From the NCBI RefSeq assembly GCF_036711975.1, contig NC_091976.1:29512001-29576000 (forward strand): a DNA stretch of 64,000 nucleotides, written 5' to 3'. Of this stretch, positions 35,812 to 48,729 are shown one piece after another. The translations under genes were made by a program, and so were the position numbers. Source of the stretch: Onthophagus taurus (lineage: Eukaryota; Arthropoda; Insecta; Coleoptera; Scarabaeidae). The notes under the pieces were generated by a model. The model was not told the DNA's origin, searched no databases, and saw only the letters and a list, made by a program, of their open reading frames with translations. The first letter of the stretch is position 1. Each line of letters opens with the position of its first letter.

Positions 35812-38800
35812 AGCTTCGCTAAATATTGAATTGGAATTACGAAATTTGTTGGAGATATACTAAAAAGGATGTAGGTTTAAATAAAAAATATCATATTGTT
35901 TCAAAAATTTAGATTTTTAATGATAGAAAACTTCATAACTTCTTTAAATATCGAATTGGAATCGCGAAATTTTGTGGAGTTATACTAAAAAGAGTGTAGA
36001 TTCAAATAAAAAATACGACATTGTTTCAAAAATTTAGATAAAAATGTTGTTGGTGGTCAACTATGAAAAAACATCAAAAATTATGACTTTTAGGATACAA
36101 AAATTCATAACTTTTTTAAATATCGAATTGGAATCACAAATTTTTTTTAAGTTATAGTAAAAGGAGTGTAGATTCAAATAAAACGTAGGATATTGTTTCA
36201 AAAATTTAGATAAAAATGTTGTTGGTGGTCAACTATCGAAAAACATCAAAAATTAGGTTTTTAAGGATACAAAAATTCATAACTTTTTTAAATATCGAAT
36301 TGGAATCACAAAATTTGATTAAGTTATACTAAAAGGAGTGTAGATTCAAATAAAAAACTTGATATTGTTTCAAAAATGTAGATAAAAATATTGTGGGTGG
36401 TCAACTATCGAAAAACATCAAAAATTAGGTTTTTAAGGATACAAAAATTGATAGCTTTTTTAAATATCGAATTGGAATCACAAAATTTTGTTAAGTTATA
36501 CTAAAAGGAGTGTAGATTCAAATAAAACATACGATATTGTTTCAAAAATTTAGATAAAAATGTTATTGGTGGTCAACTATTGAAAAACATCAAAAATTAG
36601 GTTTTTTAGGATACAAAAACTGATAACTTTTTTAAATATCGAATTGGAATCACAAAATTTTGCTAAGTTATACTAAAATTAGTGTAGATTCAAATAAAAT
36701 ATACGATATTGTTTCAAAAATTTAAATAAAAATGTTGTGGGTAGTCAAAGTGAGAAGTATCGAAAAATATCAAAAATTTAGATTTTTAATGATGCAAAAC
36801 TTTATAACTTCTTTAAATATCGAATTGGAATCACGAAATTTTGTGGAGTTATACTAAAAAGAGTGTAGATTTAAATAAAAAATACTATATTGCTTCAAAA
36901 ATTTAGATAAAATTGTTGTGGGTGGTCAACTATCGAAAAACATCAAAAATTAGGTTTTTAAGGATACAAAAATTCATAACTTTTTTAAATACCGAATTGG
37001 AATCACAAAATTTTGTTAAGTTAAACTAAAAGGAGTGTAGATTCAAATAAAATACTTGATATTGTTTCAAAAATGTAGATAAAAATATTGTGGGTGGTCA
37101 ACTATCGAAAAACATCAAAAATTAGGTTTTTAAGGATACAAAAATTGATAGCTTTTTTAAATATCGAATTGGAATCACAAAATTTTGTTAAGTTATACTA
37201 AAAGGAGTGTAGATTCAAATAAAACATAGGATATTGTCTCAAAAATTTAGATAAAAATATTGTGGGTGGTCAAAGTGAGAAGTATCGAAATATATCAAAA
37301 ATTTAGATTTTTAATGATGCAAAACTTCATAACTTCTTTAAATATAGAATTGGAATCACGAAATTTTGTGGAGTTATACTAAAAGGAGTGTAGATTCAAA
37401 TAAAACATACGATATTGTTTCAAAAATTTAGATAAAAATGTTATTGGTGGTCAACTATCGAAAAACATCAAAAATTAGGTTTTTTAGGATACAAAAACTG
37501 ATAACTTTTTTAAATATCGAATTGGAATCACAAAATTTTGCTAAGTTATACTAAAATTAGTGTAGATTCAAATAAAATATACGATATTGTTTCAAAAATT
37601 TAAATAAAAATGTTGTGGGTAGTCAAAGTGAGAAGTATCGAAAAATATCAAAAATTTAGATTTTTAATGATGCAAAACTTTATCACTTCTTTAAATATCG
37701 AATTGGAATCACGAAATTTTGTGGAGTTATACTAAAAAGAGTGTAGATTTAAATAAAAAATACGATATTGTTTCAAAAATTTAGATAAAATTGTTGTGGG
37801 TGGTCAACTATCGAAAAACATCAAAAATTAGGTTTTTAAGGATACAAAAATTCATAACTTTTTTAAATACCGAATTGGAATCACAAAATTTTGTTAAGTT
37901 ATACTAAAAGGAGTGTAGATTCAAATAAAACATGCAATATTGTTTCAAAAATTTAGATAAAAATGTTGAGGGTGGTCAAAGTGAGAAGTATCGCAAAATA
38001 TCAAAAATTTAGGTTTTTAATGATGTAAAATTTCATAACTTCTTTAAATATCGAATTGGAATCACGAAATATGGTGAAGTTATACTAAAAAGAGTGTAGA
38101 TTCAAATAAAAAATACGATATTGTTTTAAAAATTTAGATAAAAATGTTGTTGATAGTCAACTATCGAAAAACATAAAAAATTAGGTTTTTAAGGATACAA
38201 AAATTCATAACTTCTTTAAATATCGAATTGGAGTCACAAAATTTTGTTAAGTTATACTAAAAGGAGTGTAGATTCAAATAAAACATGCAATATTGTTTCA
38301 AAAATTTAGATAAAAATGTTGAGGGTGGTCAAAGTGAGAAGTATCGCAAAATATCAAAAATTTAGGTTTTTAATGATGTAAAATTTCATAACTTCTTTAA
38401 ATATCGAATTGGAATCACGAAATATGGTGAAGTTATACTAAAAAGTGTGTAGATTCAAATAAAAAATACGATATTGTTTTAAAAATTTAGATAAAAATGT
38501 TGTTGATAGTCAACTATCGAAAAACATAAAAAATTAGGTTTTTAAGGATACAAAAATTCATAACTTCTTTAAATATGGAATTGGAATCACGAAATTTTGT
38601 GGAGTTATACTAAAAAGAGTGTAGATTCAAATAAAAAATACGATATTGTTTCAAAAATTTGGATAAAAATGTTGTGGGTGGTCAAAGTCAGAAGTATCGA
38701 AAAATATCAAAAATTTTGAGTTATAATGATGCAAAACTTAATAACTTCTTTAAATATCGAATTGGAATCTCGAAATTTTGTGGAGTTGTACTAAAAAGAG

Positions 38801-39065
38801 TGTAGATTCAAATAGAAAATACGATATTGTTTCAAAAATAAAGATAAAAATGTTGTGGGTGGTCAAAGTCAGAAGTATCGAAAAATATCAAAAATTTTGA
38901 TTTTTAATGATGCAAAACTTCATAACTTCTTTAAATATCGAATTGGAATCACGAAATTTTGTGGAATTATACTAAAAAGAGTATAGATTCAAATAAACAA
39001 TACTATATTGTTCTAAAAATTGAAATAGAAATGTTGTAAAAGGTCAAAGTGAAAAGTATCGAAAA
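35812..39065 (+). repeat. Satellite C array behind the GPCR gene
   Basis: Same monomer and orientation as in the intron. It begins about 140 bp after the receptor stop codon. Internal long-range copies are visible: about 36480-36900 recurs about 880 bp later (five monomers), and about 37910-38230 recurs about 352 bp later (two monomers). It is cut by a LINE at 39066 and one more piece appears at 40103-40127. Confidence 0.95.
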
Positions 39066-39123
39066 ACATTCTTTAATAATAATAATAATAATCATTTTAT
39101 TGATACTGCACAAGAACACAATA

Positions 39124-39164
<41 letters not shown>

Positions 39165-40102
39165 CTTTGCTATTACAATATCAATAGAGGTCCTGCAGAA
39201 AATTCTGATTTAAGGATACCTTTTTCGAAAAAAAAATAAAAACCAATAATAAAAATAATAATAGAGAAGTAAAGAAAATAGTAATAATACTAAATACTAA
39301 ATTAAGCAACTAACAAAATAAGCATTACATTTGCTTCCATTTTGAAATAAAAAAAAAACAAATGGATCTTACCACTATTAATAACAATAAACAAAAAAGA
39401 AACAAATCATAGAAGATAAATGAGAGAAAAAGAGACCAATTAAAATAATAAAAAATAATAAGCTCCGAAATAATGCACAATCAATGAGTCATTAAGTACT
39501 TTTTATATTTCTTTCTGAAAGAAAACATAGAACAGGCAGTATAATTCGATGGCATATTGTTTAGTATTTTCGCGCAATTATAGGAAAATGATTTTTTAAA
39601 TGTTTCCAAACGGTGTTTAGGAATAGTTACAAAGTTTTTACGACGTAAATTTAAATTATGCACATCAGTCCTGTAAGTGATTCTTTCATACAGGTATGGC
39701 GGCGTTTTGGTGGTGATTATCTGCTGCTAAATTCAACCATTTAGCTATCGGCAACATGTATGACACTTTCTCCCTTCGTCTTATACCGTACACAAATCTT
39801 AAGCATGATTTCTGAACTCTGTCTACATCTGCAGGCAATAAGCAGGTGCCATAAACAATATCGCAATTATTAAATAAGCGAGTTAGCGTGTGTAGTTAAT
39901 AAATGACGATTAGGATAAAGTAATTTTAGCTTTGAATATGAATTTTTTAATAATTTGTTAACACGACAGCTAAAATTCAACCTATTATCCAAAATCAGAC
40001 CTAAAACCTGAACTTGTTCCACATTTCATTTATTTCTATACCTAGATCTTGCTCAATATTCACAATACCCTTAGCCATACTACCAAATACAATCATTGAG
40101 CT
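39066..40102 (-). mobile_element. 5'-truncated LINE, RT C-terminal part, inserted in satellite C
   Basis: Minus-strand reading gives, in order, VLGLILDNRLNFS, LFNNCDIVYGT, VQKSCLRFVYGIRRREKVS and finally NFVTIPKHRLETFKKSFSYN then MPSNY: the normal C-terminal sequence of CR1/jockey-like polymerases. Several stops and frameshifts break it. The 3' end (39066-39110 on the plus strand) shows AATAAAATGATT followed by (ATT)n on the minus strand, like the LINE at 12383-13317. Satellite C flanks both sides. A TA dinucleotide run lies at 39131-39162. Confidence 0.82.
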
Positions 40103-40127
40103 TTAAACATCGAATTGGATTCTCGAA
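40103..40127 (+). repeat. Satellite C remnant
   Basis: 'ctttaaacatcgaattgg' matches the 'ctttaaatatcgaattgg' part of the satellite C monomer. It marks the right flank of the inserted LINE. Confidence 0.6.
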
Positions 40128-40330
40128 ATCTCTGAAAGCTTCTATTCAGTGACTTGTTGAAAGCGAATTAATGATGATTTCAATAATCAATCAACGAATT
40201 GTTCGAATCGAAGGAGTCAAACTTCTACCCATTTAGACATAGAAGGCGGATTTTAATTTTACACAAAATGTTTTAATATAGTAAAAATTTTCCGCGAACA
40301 AAAATAAATGTATAAATATTAACAAAAATT
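40128..40330 (+). pseudogene. Decayed copy of the GPCR last-exon tail and 3'UTR
   Basis: Compared with the end of the receptor gene: 'gatgatttcaataatcaatc' (about 40171) against 'gacgatttcaataatcgatc' (35450-35469), then 'gaattgttcg' against 'cagatgttcg'. After a gap, 'gagtcaaactt' then 'atttagacatagaaggcgg' matches 'gaatccaaactt' then 'attagacacagaagatgg'. In the UTR, 'cgcgaacaaaaataaatgta' matches 'tgtgaacaaaaataaatgta'. The order and spacing follow the gene, so this is a partial duplicate of its 3' end. Deletions and frameshifts leave no open frame. It lies in the same orientation 4.6 kb downstream, next to satellite C. Confidence 0.72.
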
Positions 40331-40498
40331 TTTACATTATAGGTATTTTTAAATTATGCTTACAATACGTTAATTATACTTTCAAAAATTTGTTAACGTC
40401 CGCGATAACAATGTCCTTTTTTAACATTCCCATGCCAAGAATTTTCGAAAAACGCTTGTTATAAAAGCTTGTTAACAAATAGCTTTCGCATTAACAAA

Positions 40499-42358
40499 AT
40501 GTTTGCGTTACTGTTAACCATTCATATTTTTAAGATCGTTTTTGCAATCGAACCTATAGTTAAAATTGAAGATGGTGAATTAAGAGGTTCTATATTAAAA
40601 GATATCGATGGGAAACCTTTTTATAGTTTTCAAAAAATTCCTTTCGCCGCTCCTCCAATTCGTTCGTTAAGATTTAAGGTAAAATTAATTTTTTTTTTTA
40701 ATTTTTTGAATTAATTTGATAATTAAGGATCCTAAACCGAATCAAAAATGGAGAGGAGTTAGAGATGCCACTAAAGAATCTCCGATATGTCTTCAAAAAC
40801 AATTTCTTTTACACGGTAATTTCACCGGGGTTGAAGATTGTTTATATTTAAACGTTTATACTCCGAAGGTACAAAAAATATTTATTAATATAAAAGAAAA
40901 ATGTTAAAAATTATTGTATTTAGATAAAACCAAACAAATTATTTCCTGTTCTCGTTTTTATTCACGGCGGAGGATTCATCGAAGGTAGCGGAACTCACTC
41001 ATTTTATGGCCAGAATTTTTAATATCTCAAAATATAATCCTTGTAACCATTAATTATCGCCTTGGAATTCTGGGATTTTTAAATTTCAAAAATCAATCTC
41101 TTAACGTCCCCGGAAATGCTGGGTTAAAAGACCAAACGATGGCTTTAAAATGGGTTCGTAAGAACATCGAGCAATTTGGGGGAGATAAAAATAAGGTTAC
41201 AATTGTTGGGCAAAGTGCTGGAGCTGCAAGTGTTCATCTTCATGTTATTTCACCATTATCAAAAGGTACAAATAATTTTCTTAATTACTTAAAAATAATT
41301 AATTCAATTCCACAGGTTTATTTAATAATGCCATAATACAAAGTGGAACAAGTTTAGCTCCTTGGTGTAATGGGGAAATTAATAATGGGGTTACAGCTGC
41401 TAATATTTTAAATTATCAGGGTAATAATGAAGGTGATATGTTAAAATTGTTACAAAATGCATCTGTTGATGAACTTAAAAAAGCTTCGGTTAATGTTTCG
41501 ATGGTAAGTGTTAAATTTCCACATTCTTTTGCTTTATAATATATTTTCATAACATTTTAGTTAGTAGAAATTGATAAACCAAATAGATTCGGACCAACAA
41601 TCGAACATCCCAACCGCGAAGCTTTCCTTACAGATAACCCAAGAAAATTAATAAAAAAAGGATTATTTAACCACGATGTAAAAATCATGATTGGAATAAC
41701 AAGCGCAGAAGGAATGGTGATGGATTCATTTTTCATTTATCGCGATGGAATTTTCAATCCACTCCCAACAAGCAAATTCATCCCTTATTACTTCAAATTT
41801 ACCTCCGATAAAAAGCGACAAAAATTAGTTAACAAAATTAATAAATTCTATAATTTAGAGAATAAACTCGACCCAAACCCACATTTAAATCTCCAAAGTG
41901 ATAGTTATTTCACGTTTTGTTTATATGAAACAATTTTTGGGCATTTACGTTATAACCAAATTTATCTTTATCTATTCTCCTCGGATTCTAAATTGAATAC
42001 GTGGAAATACAGTAATAATGTTACTAAAGATTATGAGGGGGTGTGTCATATTGATGATTTAGGGTATTTATTCCCGAACCCTAACACACCAAAGGTTGCT
42101 TATGATAAAACTTCGAAAGAATATAGATATATTAAAAACACAGTTAAATTAATATCTAATTTCGTTAAGTTTGAAACTCCAACTTTACCCGATGAGAGAA
42201 TTCAGTGGAAAAAAGTAAACAATAAAAGTATTAATTATTACAATATTAATTTGGATAATAATACGCGGGGAATTGGGTTTTATAAGGAAAGGGTTATGTT
42301 TTGGTGCGATGTTTATAGGGAACAAAAATACCCAAATTTTTGTCCAGATTATTTTTAA
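40499..42358 (+). CDS. Secreted carboxylesterase (type B / JH-esterase-like) with one frameshift
   Basis: Exons 40499-40678, 40728-40868, 40924-41265, 41316-41503 and 41561-42358, GT-AG, about 550 aa, normal for the family. A signal peptide covers residues 1-16. Visible motifs: [17 protein letters not shown], oxyanion hole [16 protein letters not shown], nucleophile elbow GQSAG (Ser codon 41214-41216), the acid Glu in TSAEG and the His in GVCHIDDL, so the whole Ser-Glu-His triad is present. Such enzymes hydrolyse carboxyl esters, including hormones or xenobiotics; the substrate cannot be told. One base is missing near 41008-41011, in TATGGCCAGAA, where the frame must change to keep the family sequence. 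Read literally, a stop follows at once. The donor phase of exon 3 fits only if that base is restored, so an assembly error or a very young null allele is likely. An AATAAA follows the stop. Confidence 0.85.
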
Positions 42359-42367
42359 AAAGAAATT

Positions 42368-42416
42368 GATAAAATAAAAGTTTTTGTTTAAAATGCAATT
42401 AGATTTTTATTTATTA
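42368..42416 (+). repeat. Direct repeat bracketing satellite D array 1 (left copy)
   Basis: 'ttgtttaaaatgcaattag' and 'tttttatttat' here match 'ttgtttaaaatgcaagttag' and 'tttttatttat' at 46345-46393 on the other side of the array. AAAATAAAA precedes both. Confidence 0.65.
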
Positions 42417-42439
42417 AACTTTAATTAATTTTTTAAATT

Positions 42440-45400
42440 AAGCTGGAAAATGATCTGAAATAGCTCCAAGTAAAGAAATAAAAGAAAATAGAGAAATTAA
42501 TTATGGTTCAAATTATAGATTGAAATCTCTGCTTTAAAATGATATATAAAGATCGATACGTTGATTATGGAAAATTATTTGAATCGGCCCAAAATCAAAT
42601 GATCTAAAATTGGAGTTGACTCAAAATTTTTTTAAAATTGGGAAAATTCAAAAAATCGCTTTGACTTTATTCATGGAGATGGAGAAATGATTTATGGCTC
42701 AAATGATAGATTGAAATCTCTGTTTTAAAATGATGTATAAAGATTGATATGTTGATTATGAAAAATTATTTGAAACGGAGCAAAATCAAATGGTCTAAAA
42801 TTGGAGTTGAATTATTAAAAAATGAAGAAATTCAAAAAATCGCTCTGACTTCATTCATGGAGATGGAGAAATGATTTGTGGCTCAAAATGAAGATTGAAA
42901 TCTCTGCTTTAAAATGGTGTATAAAGATCGATATGTTAGTTATGAAAAATTATCTGAAACGGTCCAAAATGGTAAGGTGTAAGATTGGAGTTGAATCGAG
43001 AATTATTAAAAAATGAAGAAATTCAAAAAATCGCTCTGACTTTATTCCTGGAGATGGAGAAATGATTTATGGCTCAAATTATAGATTGAAATCTCTGCTT
43101 TAAAGTGATGTATATAGATCGATATGTTGATTATGAAAAATTATCAGAAACGGCCAAAAATCAAATGATCTAAAATTGGAGTTGATCCAAAAATGTTTAA
43201 AAATTGGTGAAATTCAAAAAATCGCTTTGACTTTATTCCTGGAGATGGAGAAATTATTTATGGCTCAAATGATAGATTGAAATCTCTGCTTTAAAATGAT
43301 GTATAAAGATCGATATGTTGATTATGTAAAATTATCTGAAACGGCCCAAAATCAAATGGTCTAAAATTGGAGTTGAATCGAGAATTGTTAAAAAATGAAT
43401 AAATTCAAAAAATCGCTCTGGATTTATTCATAGAGATGGAGAAATGATTTATGGCTCAAATGATAGATTGAAATCTCTGCTTTAAAATGATGTATAAAGA
43501 TCGATATGTTGATTATGAAAAATTATTTGAAACGGCCCAAAATGATAAGGTATAAGATTGGAGTATAATCGAGAATAATAAAAAATGAAAAAAATTCAAA
43601 AAATCGCTTTGACTTTATTCATGGGGATTGAGAAATGATTTATGGCTCAAATTAAAGATTGAAATCTCCGCTTTAAAAAGATGTATATAGATCGATATGT
43701 TGTTTATGAAAAATTATTTGAAATGGCCCAAAATTAAATGATCTAAAATTGGAGTTGATTCAAAAATGTGTAAAAATTGGGAAAATTCAAAAAATCGCTC
43801 TGATTTCATTAATGGAGATGGAGAAATGATTTATGGCTCAAATTATAGATTGAAATCTCTGCTTTAAAATGATATATAAGAAACATTACGTTGATTATGA
43901 AAAATTATTTGAAACGGCCCAAAATCAAATGATCTAAAATTGGTGTTGATTCAAAAATGTTTAAAAATGGGTGAAATTCAAAAAATCGCTCTGACATTAT
44001 TCATAGAGATGGAGAAATGATTTATGGCTCAAATTAATTACTGAAATCTCTGCTTTAAAATGTTGTATCAAGATCGATATGTTGATTATGAAAAATTATC
44101 TGAAACGGCCCAAAATCAAATGATCTAAAATTGGAGTTGACTCAAACATTTTTTTAAATTGAGAAAATTCAAAAAATCGCTCTGACGTTATTCATGGAGA
44201 TGGAGAAATGATTTACGGCTCAAATTAAAGATTGAAATCTTTGCTTTAAAATGGTATATAAAGATCGATATGTTGATTATGAAAAATTATCTGAAACGGC
44301 CCAAAATCAAATAATCTAAAATTGGTGTTGATTCAAAAATGTTTAAAAAGTGGTGAAATTCAAAAAATCGCTCTGACTTTATTCATGGAGATGGAGAAAT
44401 GATTTATGGCTCAAATGATAGATTGAAATCTCTGCTTTAAAATGATGTATAAAGATCGATATGTTGATTATGAAAAATTATTTGAAACGGCCCAAAATCA
44501 AATGATCTAAAATTGGAGCTGACAAACATTTTTTCAAATTGTGAAAATTCAAAAAATCGCTCTGACTTTATTCATCGAGAAATGATTTATGGCTCAAATT
44601 ATAGATTGAAATCTCTGCTTTAAAATGATATATAAAAATCGATATGTTGATTATGAAAAATTATCTAAAACGGCCCAAAATCAAATGGTCTAAAATTGGA
44701 GTTGAATCGAGAATTGTTAAATAATGAAGAAATTCAAAAAATCGGTCTGACTTTATTCCTGGAGATGGAGAAATGATTTATAGCTCAAATGATAGATTGA
44801 AATCTCTGCTTTAAAATGATATATAAAGATCGATATGTTGATTATGAAAAATTATCTGAAACGGCCCAAAATCAAATGGTCGAAAATTGGAGTTGAATCG
44901 AGAATTGTTAGAAAATGAAGAAATTCAAAAAATCGCTTTGACTTTATTCCCGGAGATAGAGAAATGATTTATAGCTCAAATGATAGATTGAAATCTCTGC
45001 TTTAAAATGATATATAAAATTAAAGATTGAAATCTTTGCTTTAAAATGATATATAAAGATCGATATGTTGATTATGAAAAATTATCTGAAACGGCCCAAA
45101 ATCAAATGATCTAAAACTGGTGTTGATTCAAAAATGTTTAAAACTTGGTGAAATTCAAAAAATCGCTCTGACTTTATTCATGGAGATGGAGAAATGATTT
45201 ATGGCTCAAATGATAGATTGAAATCTCTGCTTTAAAATGATGTATAAAGATCGATATGTTGATTATGAAAAATTATTTGAAACGGCCCAAAATCAAATGA
45301 TCTAAAATTGGAGTTTGCAAACATTTTTTCAAATTGTGAAAATTCAAAAAATCGCTCTGACTTTATTCATGGAGATGGAGAAATGATTTATGGCTCAAAT

Positions 45401-46320
45401 TAAAGATTGAAATCTTTGCTTTAAAATGATATATAAAGATCGATATGTTGATTATGAAAAATTATCTGAAACGGCCCAAAATCAAATGATCTAAAATTGG
45501 AGTTGACTAAAACATTTTTTCAAATTGAGAAAATTCAAAAAATCGCTCTGACTTTATTTATGGAAATGGAGGAATGATTTATGGCTCAAATGATAGATTG
45601 AAATCTCTGCTTTAAAATGATATATAAAGATCGATATGTTGATTATGAAAAATTATATGAAACGGCCCAAAATTAAATGGTCTAAAATTGGAATTGAATA
45701 GAGAATTGTCAAAAAATGAAGAAATTCAAAAAATCACTCTGACTTTATTCCTGGAGATGGAGAAATGATTTATGGCTCAAATGATAGATTGAAATCTCTG
45801 TTTTAAAATGATATATAAAGATCGATATGTTGATTATGAAAAATTATCTGAAACAGCCCAAAACAAAAAGGTCTAAAGTTGGAGTTGAATCGAGAATTGT
45901 CAAAAAATGAAGAAATTCAAAAAATCACTCTGACTTCATTCATGAAGATGGAGAAATGATTTATGGCTCAAATTAAAGATTGAAATCTCTGCTTTAAAAT
46001 GATATATCAAAATCGATATGTTGATTATGAAAAATAATCAGAAGCGGCCCAAAATCGAAAAGTCTAAAATAGGAGTTGAATCGAGAATTATTAAAAAATG
46101 AAGAAATTCAAAAAATCTCTCTTAAATTATCTAGGGTAGTAAAAAATTTATTTATGGCTCAAATTAAATATTGAAATCTCTGCTTTAGAATGATATATAA
46201 AGATCAATATGTTGATTATGAAAAATTATCTGAAACGGCGCAAAATGAACAGGTCTTAAAGTGAGATTGATCAAAAATTTTTTAAAATTGGGAAAATTCA
46301 AAAAATCAAATTATGGTTAA
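42440..46320 (+). repeat. Satellite D array 1, ~190-bp monomers
   Basis: About 20 monomers with 'atagattgaaatctctgctt', 'aagatcgatatgttgattat', 'gaaaaattatctgaaacggc' and 'attcaaaaaatcgctctgac'. Spacing is about 188-191 bp. A short irregular junction lies near 45010-45040. It fills the space between the esterase and the 3' end of prolidase. Confidence 0.95.
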
Positions 46321-46344
46321 TTTGAGGTTGTTAAAATGAAAGTG

Positions 46345-46393
46345 TTAAAATAAAAATTGTTGTTTAAAATGCAAGTTAGTGTTTTTATTTATA
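46345..46393 (+). repeat. Direct repeat bracketing satellite D array 1 (right copy)
   Basis: See 42368-42416. This copy contains, on the minus strand, the AATAAA (46384-46389) of the prolidase gene. Confidence 0.65.
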
Positions 46394-46413
46394 TACTCAT
46401 AAAGCCTTTTAAA

Positions 46414-48278
46414 TTAATTTTTGCGGGATCGATTTGCGGCGAACCAAGCTTCAATTTCATCGATACTAAAAAAAAATTATAATTAAAATTTTATTAATTA
46501 ACCGTTAAAAATTCTCACGTCCTGGGTAACATGGCACTTAAATTTTCACATCCATCGTCAGTTACAACCACATCATCCTCAATTCTAACACCACCGGATC
46601 CTCGGAATCTATTCAAAACGCTCGGTACTAAGAATCTTGATAAATTTGGAATGCCAAGAGCCTCATTTAATAACTAAAAGATTAATTATAAAAAAAAAAT
46701 ATTTAATTTTAAATTGATTCTTACGAAATCGATGAAGTAACATCCTGGTTCGATGGTAAATACGATTCCTTTCTCGAGTGGTCTATTAAAACGTGGTGCT
46801 TCTTTGGGATTTTTGAAGGATGAGAAATATCCACCGACATCGTGGACGTCCAAACCCAAAAGATGTCCCAAACCGTGTGGTTGGAAATAATAAGGTAAAT
46901 TAGCTGCTAACATTTCGTCAATATCCCCAGTTACGATTCCCGCAGATTTTAATCCTTCCATTAAAGCTCGATTCGAAGCAGCGGATAAAACGGAAAATCT
47001 CACTCCGGGTTTCGTTTCTTTAATAGCAGCGCGATTTGCGTTTAAAACAGCTTGATAAATCAATTTTTGATCATCCGTAAATTTTCCATTAGCTGGGAAT
47101 GATGTTGTTATATCAGCTGTATAACCAAAATAAGCAGCTCCCATATCATAAACACTACGAGATTTGAAATAGAGATTGAAATAAATTAATAAAATAAATA
47201 ATGTTAGATTAAAAGGTTCACCATATATCCCCATCCTCAATCCAACGATCATTCGGAGCTCCAGCGTGCCCATAATGAAGAATAGCACCGTTTGGGCCAG
47301 AACCACAAATGCTAATATACCCTGTATGACGACATCCTCTTTTACTGTAACAATAATGAAGAAATTCTGATTCTGATTGGTATTCACTCGTTCCAGGAAG
47401 TGCCATCTTCATCGTTTTTAAATGCCCTTCGCAACTTGTTTCAATGGCATATCTCATAACTTCAATTTCCAAATCGGTTTTAATGACTCTCCTAAATATA
47501 TTTTAAAATCAAACCATTTTGATTCAAAAAACACACAAAACACTTACAAATACGTGATGTCATCGAATAAATCAGTTCCATTAACTATAAAACTAAAATG
47601 TTACGATTAATTTAATATATAAAAGGTAAATTTAAAAATAATCACTTCTCAATCCCATCGAAAGTTGCTTCAAGAGTCGGAGAACCACTGTTTTGATTGA
47701 ATCCGCGTAAAGTTAAAAGTTGACTTGGGGAGTGTTGAGCTAAAATTGTAGCAATCTCGTCTGTATAGTAAACTTGATCAACTTGGTATTTTTGCATAAA
47801 ATCTTCGGGCGTCCAAATTGGGCCATACCATGCTTCGTAACTTTCGGGTAATCTTGGAATGAAAAGAGTTGATTTTCCAGTTTGAACTTCGATGGTGCCA
47901 AAGAAAGCTGGTTCGACGACACCGAAAGCCCATGTAAAATATGACTCCTACATAATGAAGTATTAACTTTGGGATACGTTTTAAAGTGAATTATTACCTG
48001 TCTAAAAAGATAATACCCATTGGTGTCATACATTTGGATCTCATCACCACCTTGCAAAACAACTATGGCGTTTCCCAAATTTTTTTCTTTTAATTTCTCA
48101 ACTAATCGTCTTCTATTTTCGGCGTAAAGCTGTAAAGAGATTGCCAAGGTGCCTTCTCCCATCCATAAATACCCACTAAGTCATTCAAACAAATTTAATG
48201 AATTCATTTAAAAAAATAATTAACTTACGGTTTGGATGGGTTGAAAATTGGTGAATTCTTCTTAATTAGTGCTGCCAT
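46414..48278 (-). CDS. PEPD: Xaa-Pro dipeptidase (prolidase)
   Basis: Minus-strand exons, first to last: 48229-48278, 47998-48175, 47646-47947, 47548-47592, 47222-47491, 46725-47154, 46519-46673 and 46414-46465. All are GT-AG with agreeing phases, giving 493 aa, the same length as human prolidase. The N-terminal domain holds IVVLQGGDE and [17 protein letters not shown]. The C-terminal pita-bread domain has [11 protein letters not shown] and the five metal ligands: Asp 285 (YDMG), Asp 296 (TADIT), His in HGLGH, Glu 417 (TIEPG) and Glu in GVRIEDD. The enzyme splits X-Pro dipeptides in the cytosol with Mn(II), the last step in breaking down Pro-rich peptides. Everything looks functional. A TATA-like box lies near 48324-48331 and an AATAAA signal at 46384-46389. 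Satellite D arrays flank it on both sides. Confidence 0.95.
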
Positions 48279-48323
48279 TGTCGAATTTCTATGCTTACAT
48301 ACTCAAAATCGAACTGGATTTAG

Positions 48324-48331
48324 TTTATATA
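48324..48331 (-). promoter_or_regulatory. Possible TATA box of prolidase
   Basis: TATATAAA on the minus strand, about 45 bp before the ATG, which would give a 5'UTR of only about 20 nt. No clear initiator was found, so this is tentative. Confidence 0.3.
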
Positions 48332-48729
48332 CCAAATCGGTTTCTTAATTCTCACCGTTATCAATCACATGTCGGAAATCTACATGAATGTTTACTTTGG
48401 TTATAGGAACCAGGTTTCTATTCCGATTGATAAGGTAATTGTGTTTGTCGGCACGATTTGTTTGCACACTAATTGCTGTTGGCACGTGGCCCGACTTAGT
48501 ATAAATCTTTTTGCGGGCGAATTTGCTAAAGCGTTTATACTTGTAGATGGACATTAGAGGACAAATTCGGTCTCGTATCGTATTAAAGACGGAAGAGGAC
48601 ATCAAAGGGGACTTATCTCTAAGTAGAGGATATGCACGTTAACATCTACTTAGAATTGCGATTATCTCCGTTAGTCATACTCAATTTCTAGTATGATACA
48701 ATTAAATATACATTTTCGTTAAGTTGTAT
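48332..48729. other. Upstream region of prolidase, no gene seen
   Basis: Overlapping short frames on both strands show no domain. Unlike its surroundings it is not satellite DNA. Confidence 0.5.

Noticed and set aside
39131..39162. TA dinucleotide run as a promoter signal
   Set aside because: Plain microsatellite within the 3' part of a LINE.
47422..47610. Plus-strand frame over prolidase
   Set aside because: Antisense to well-supported prolidase exons.
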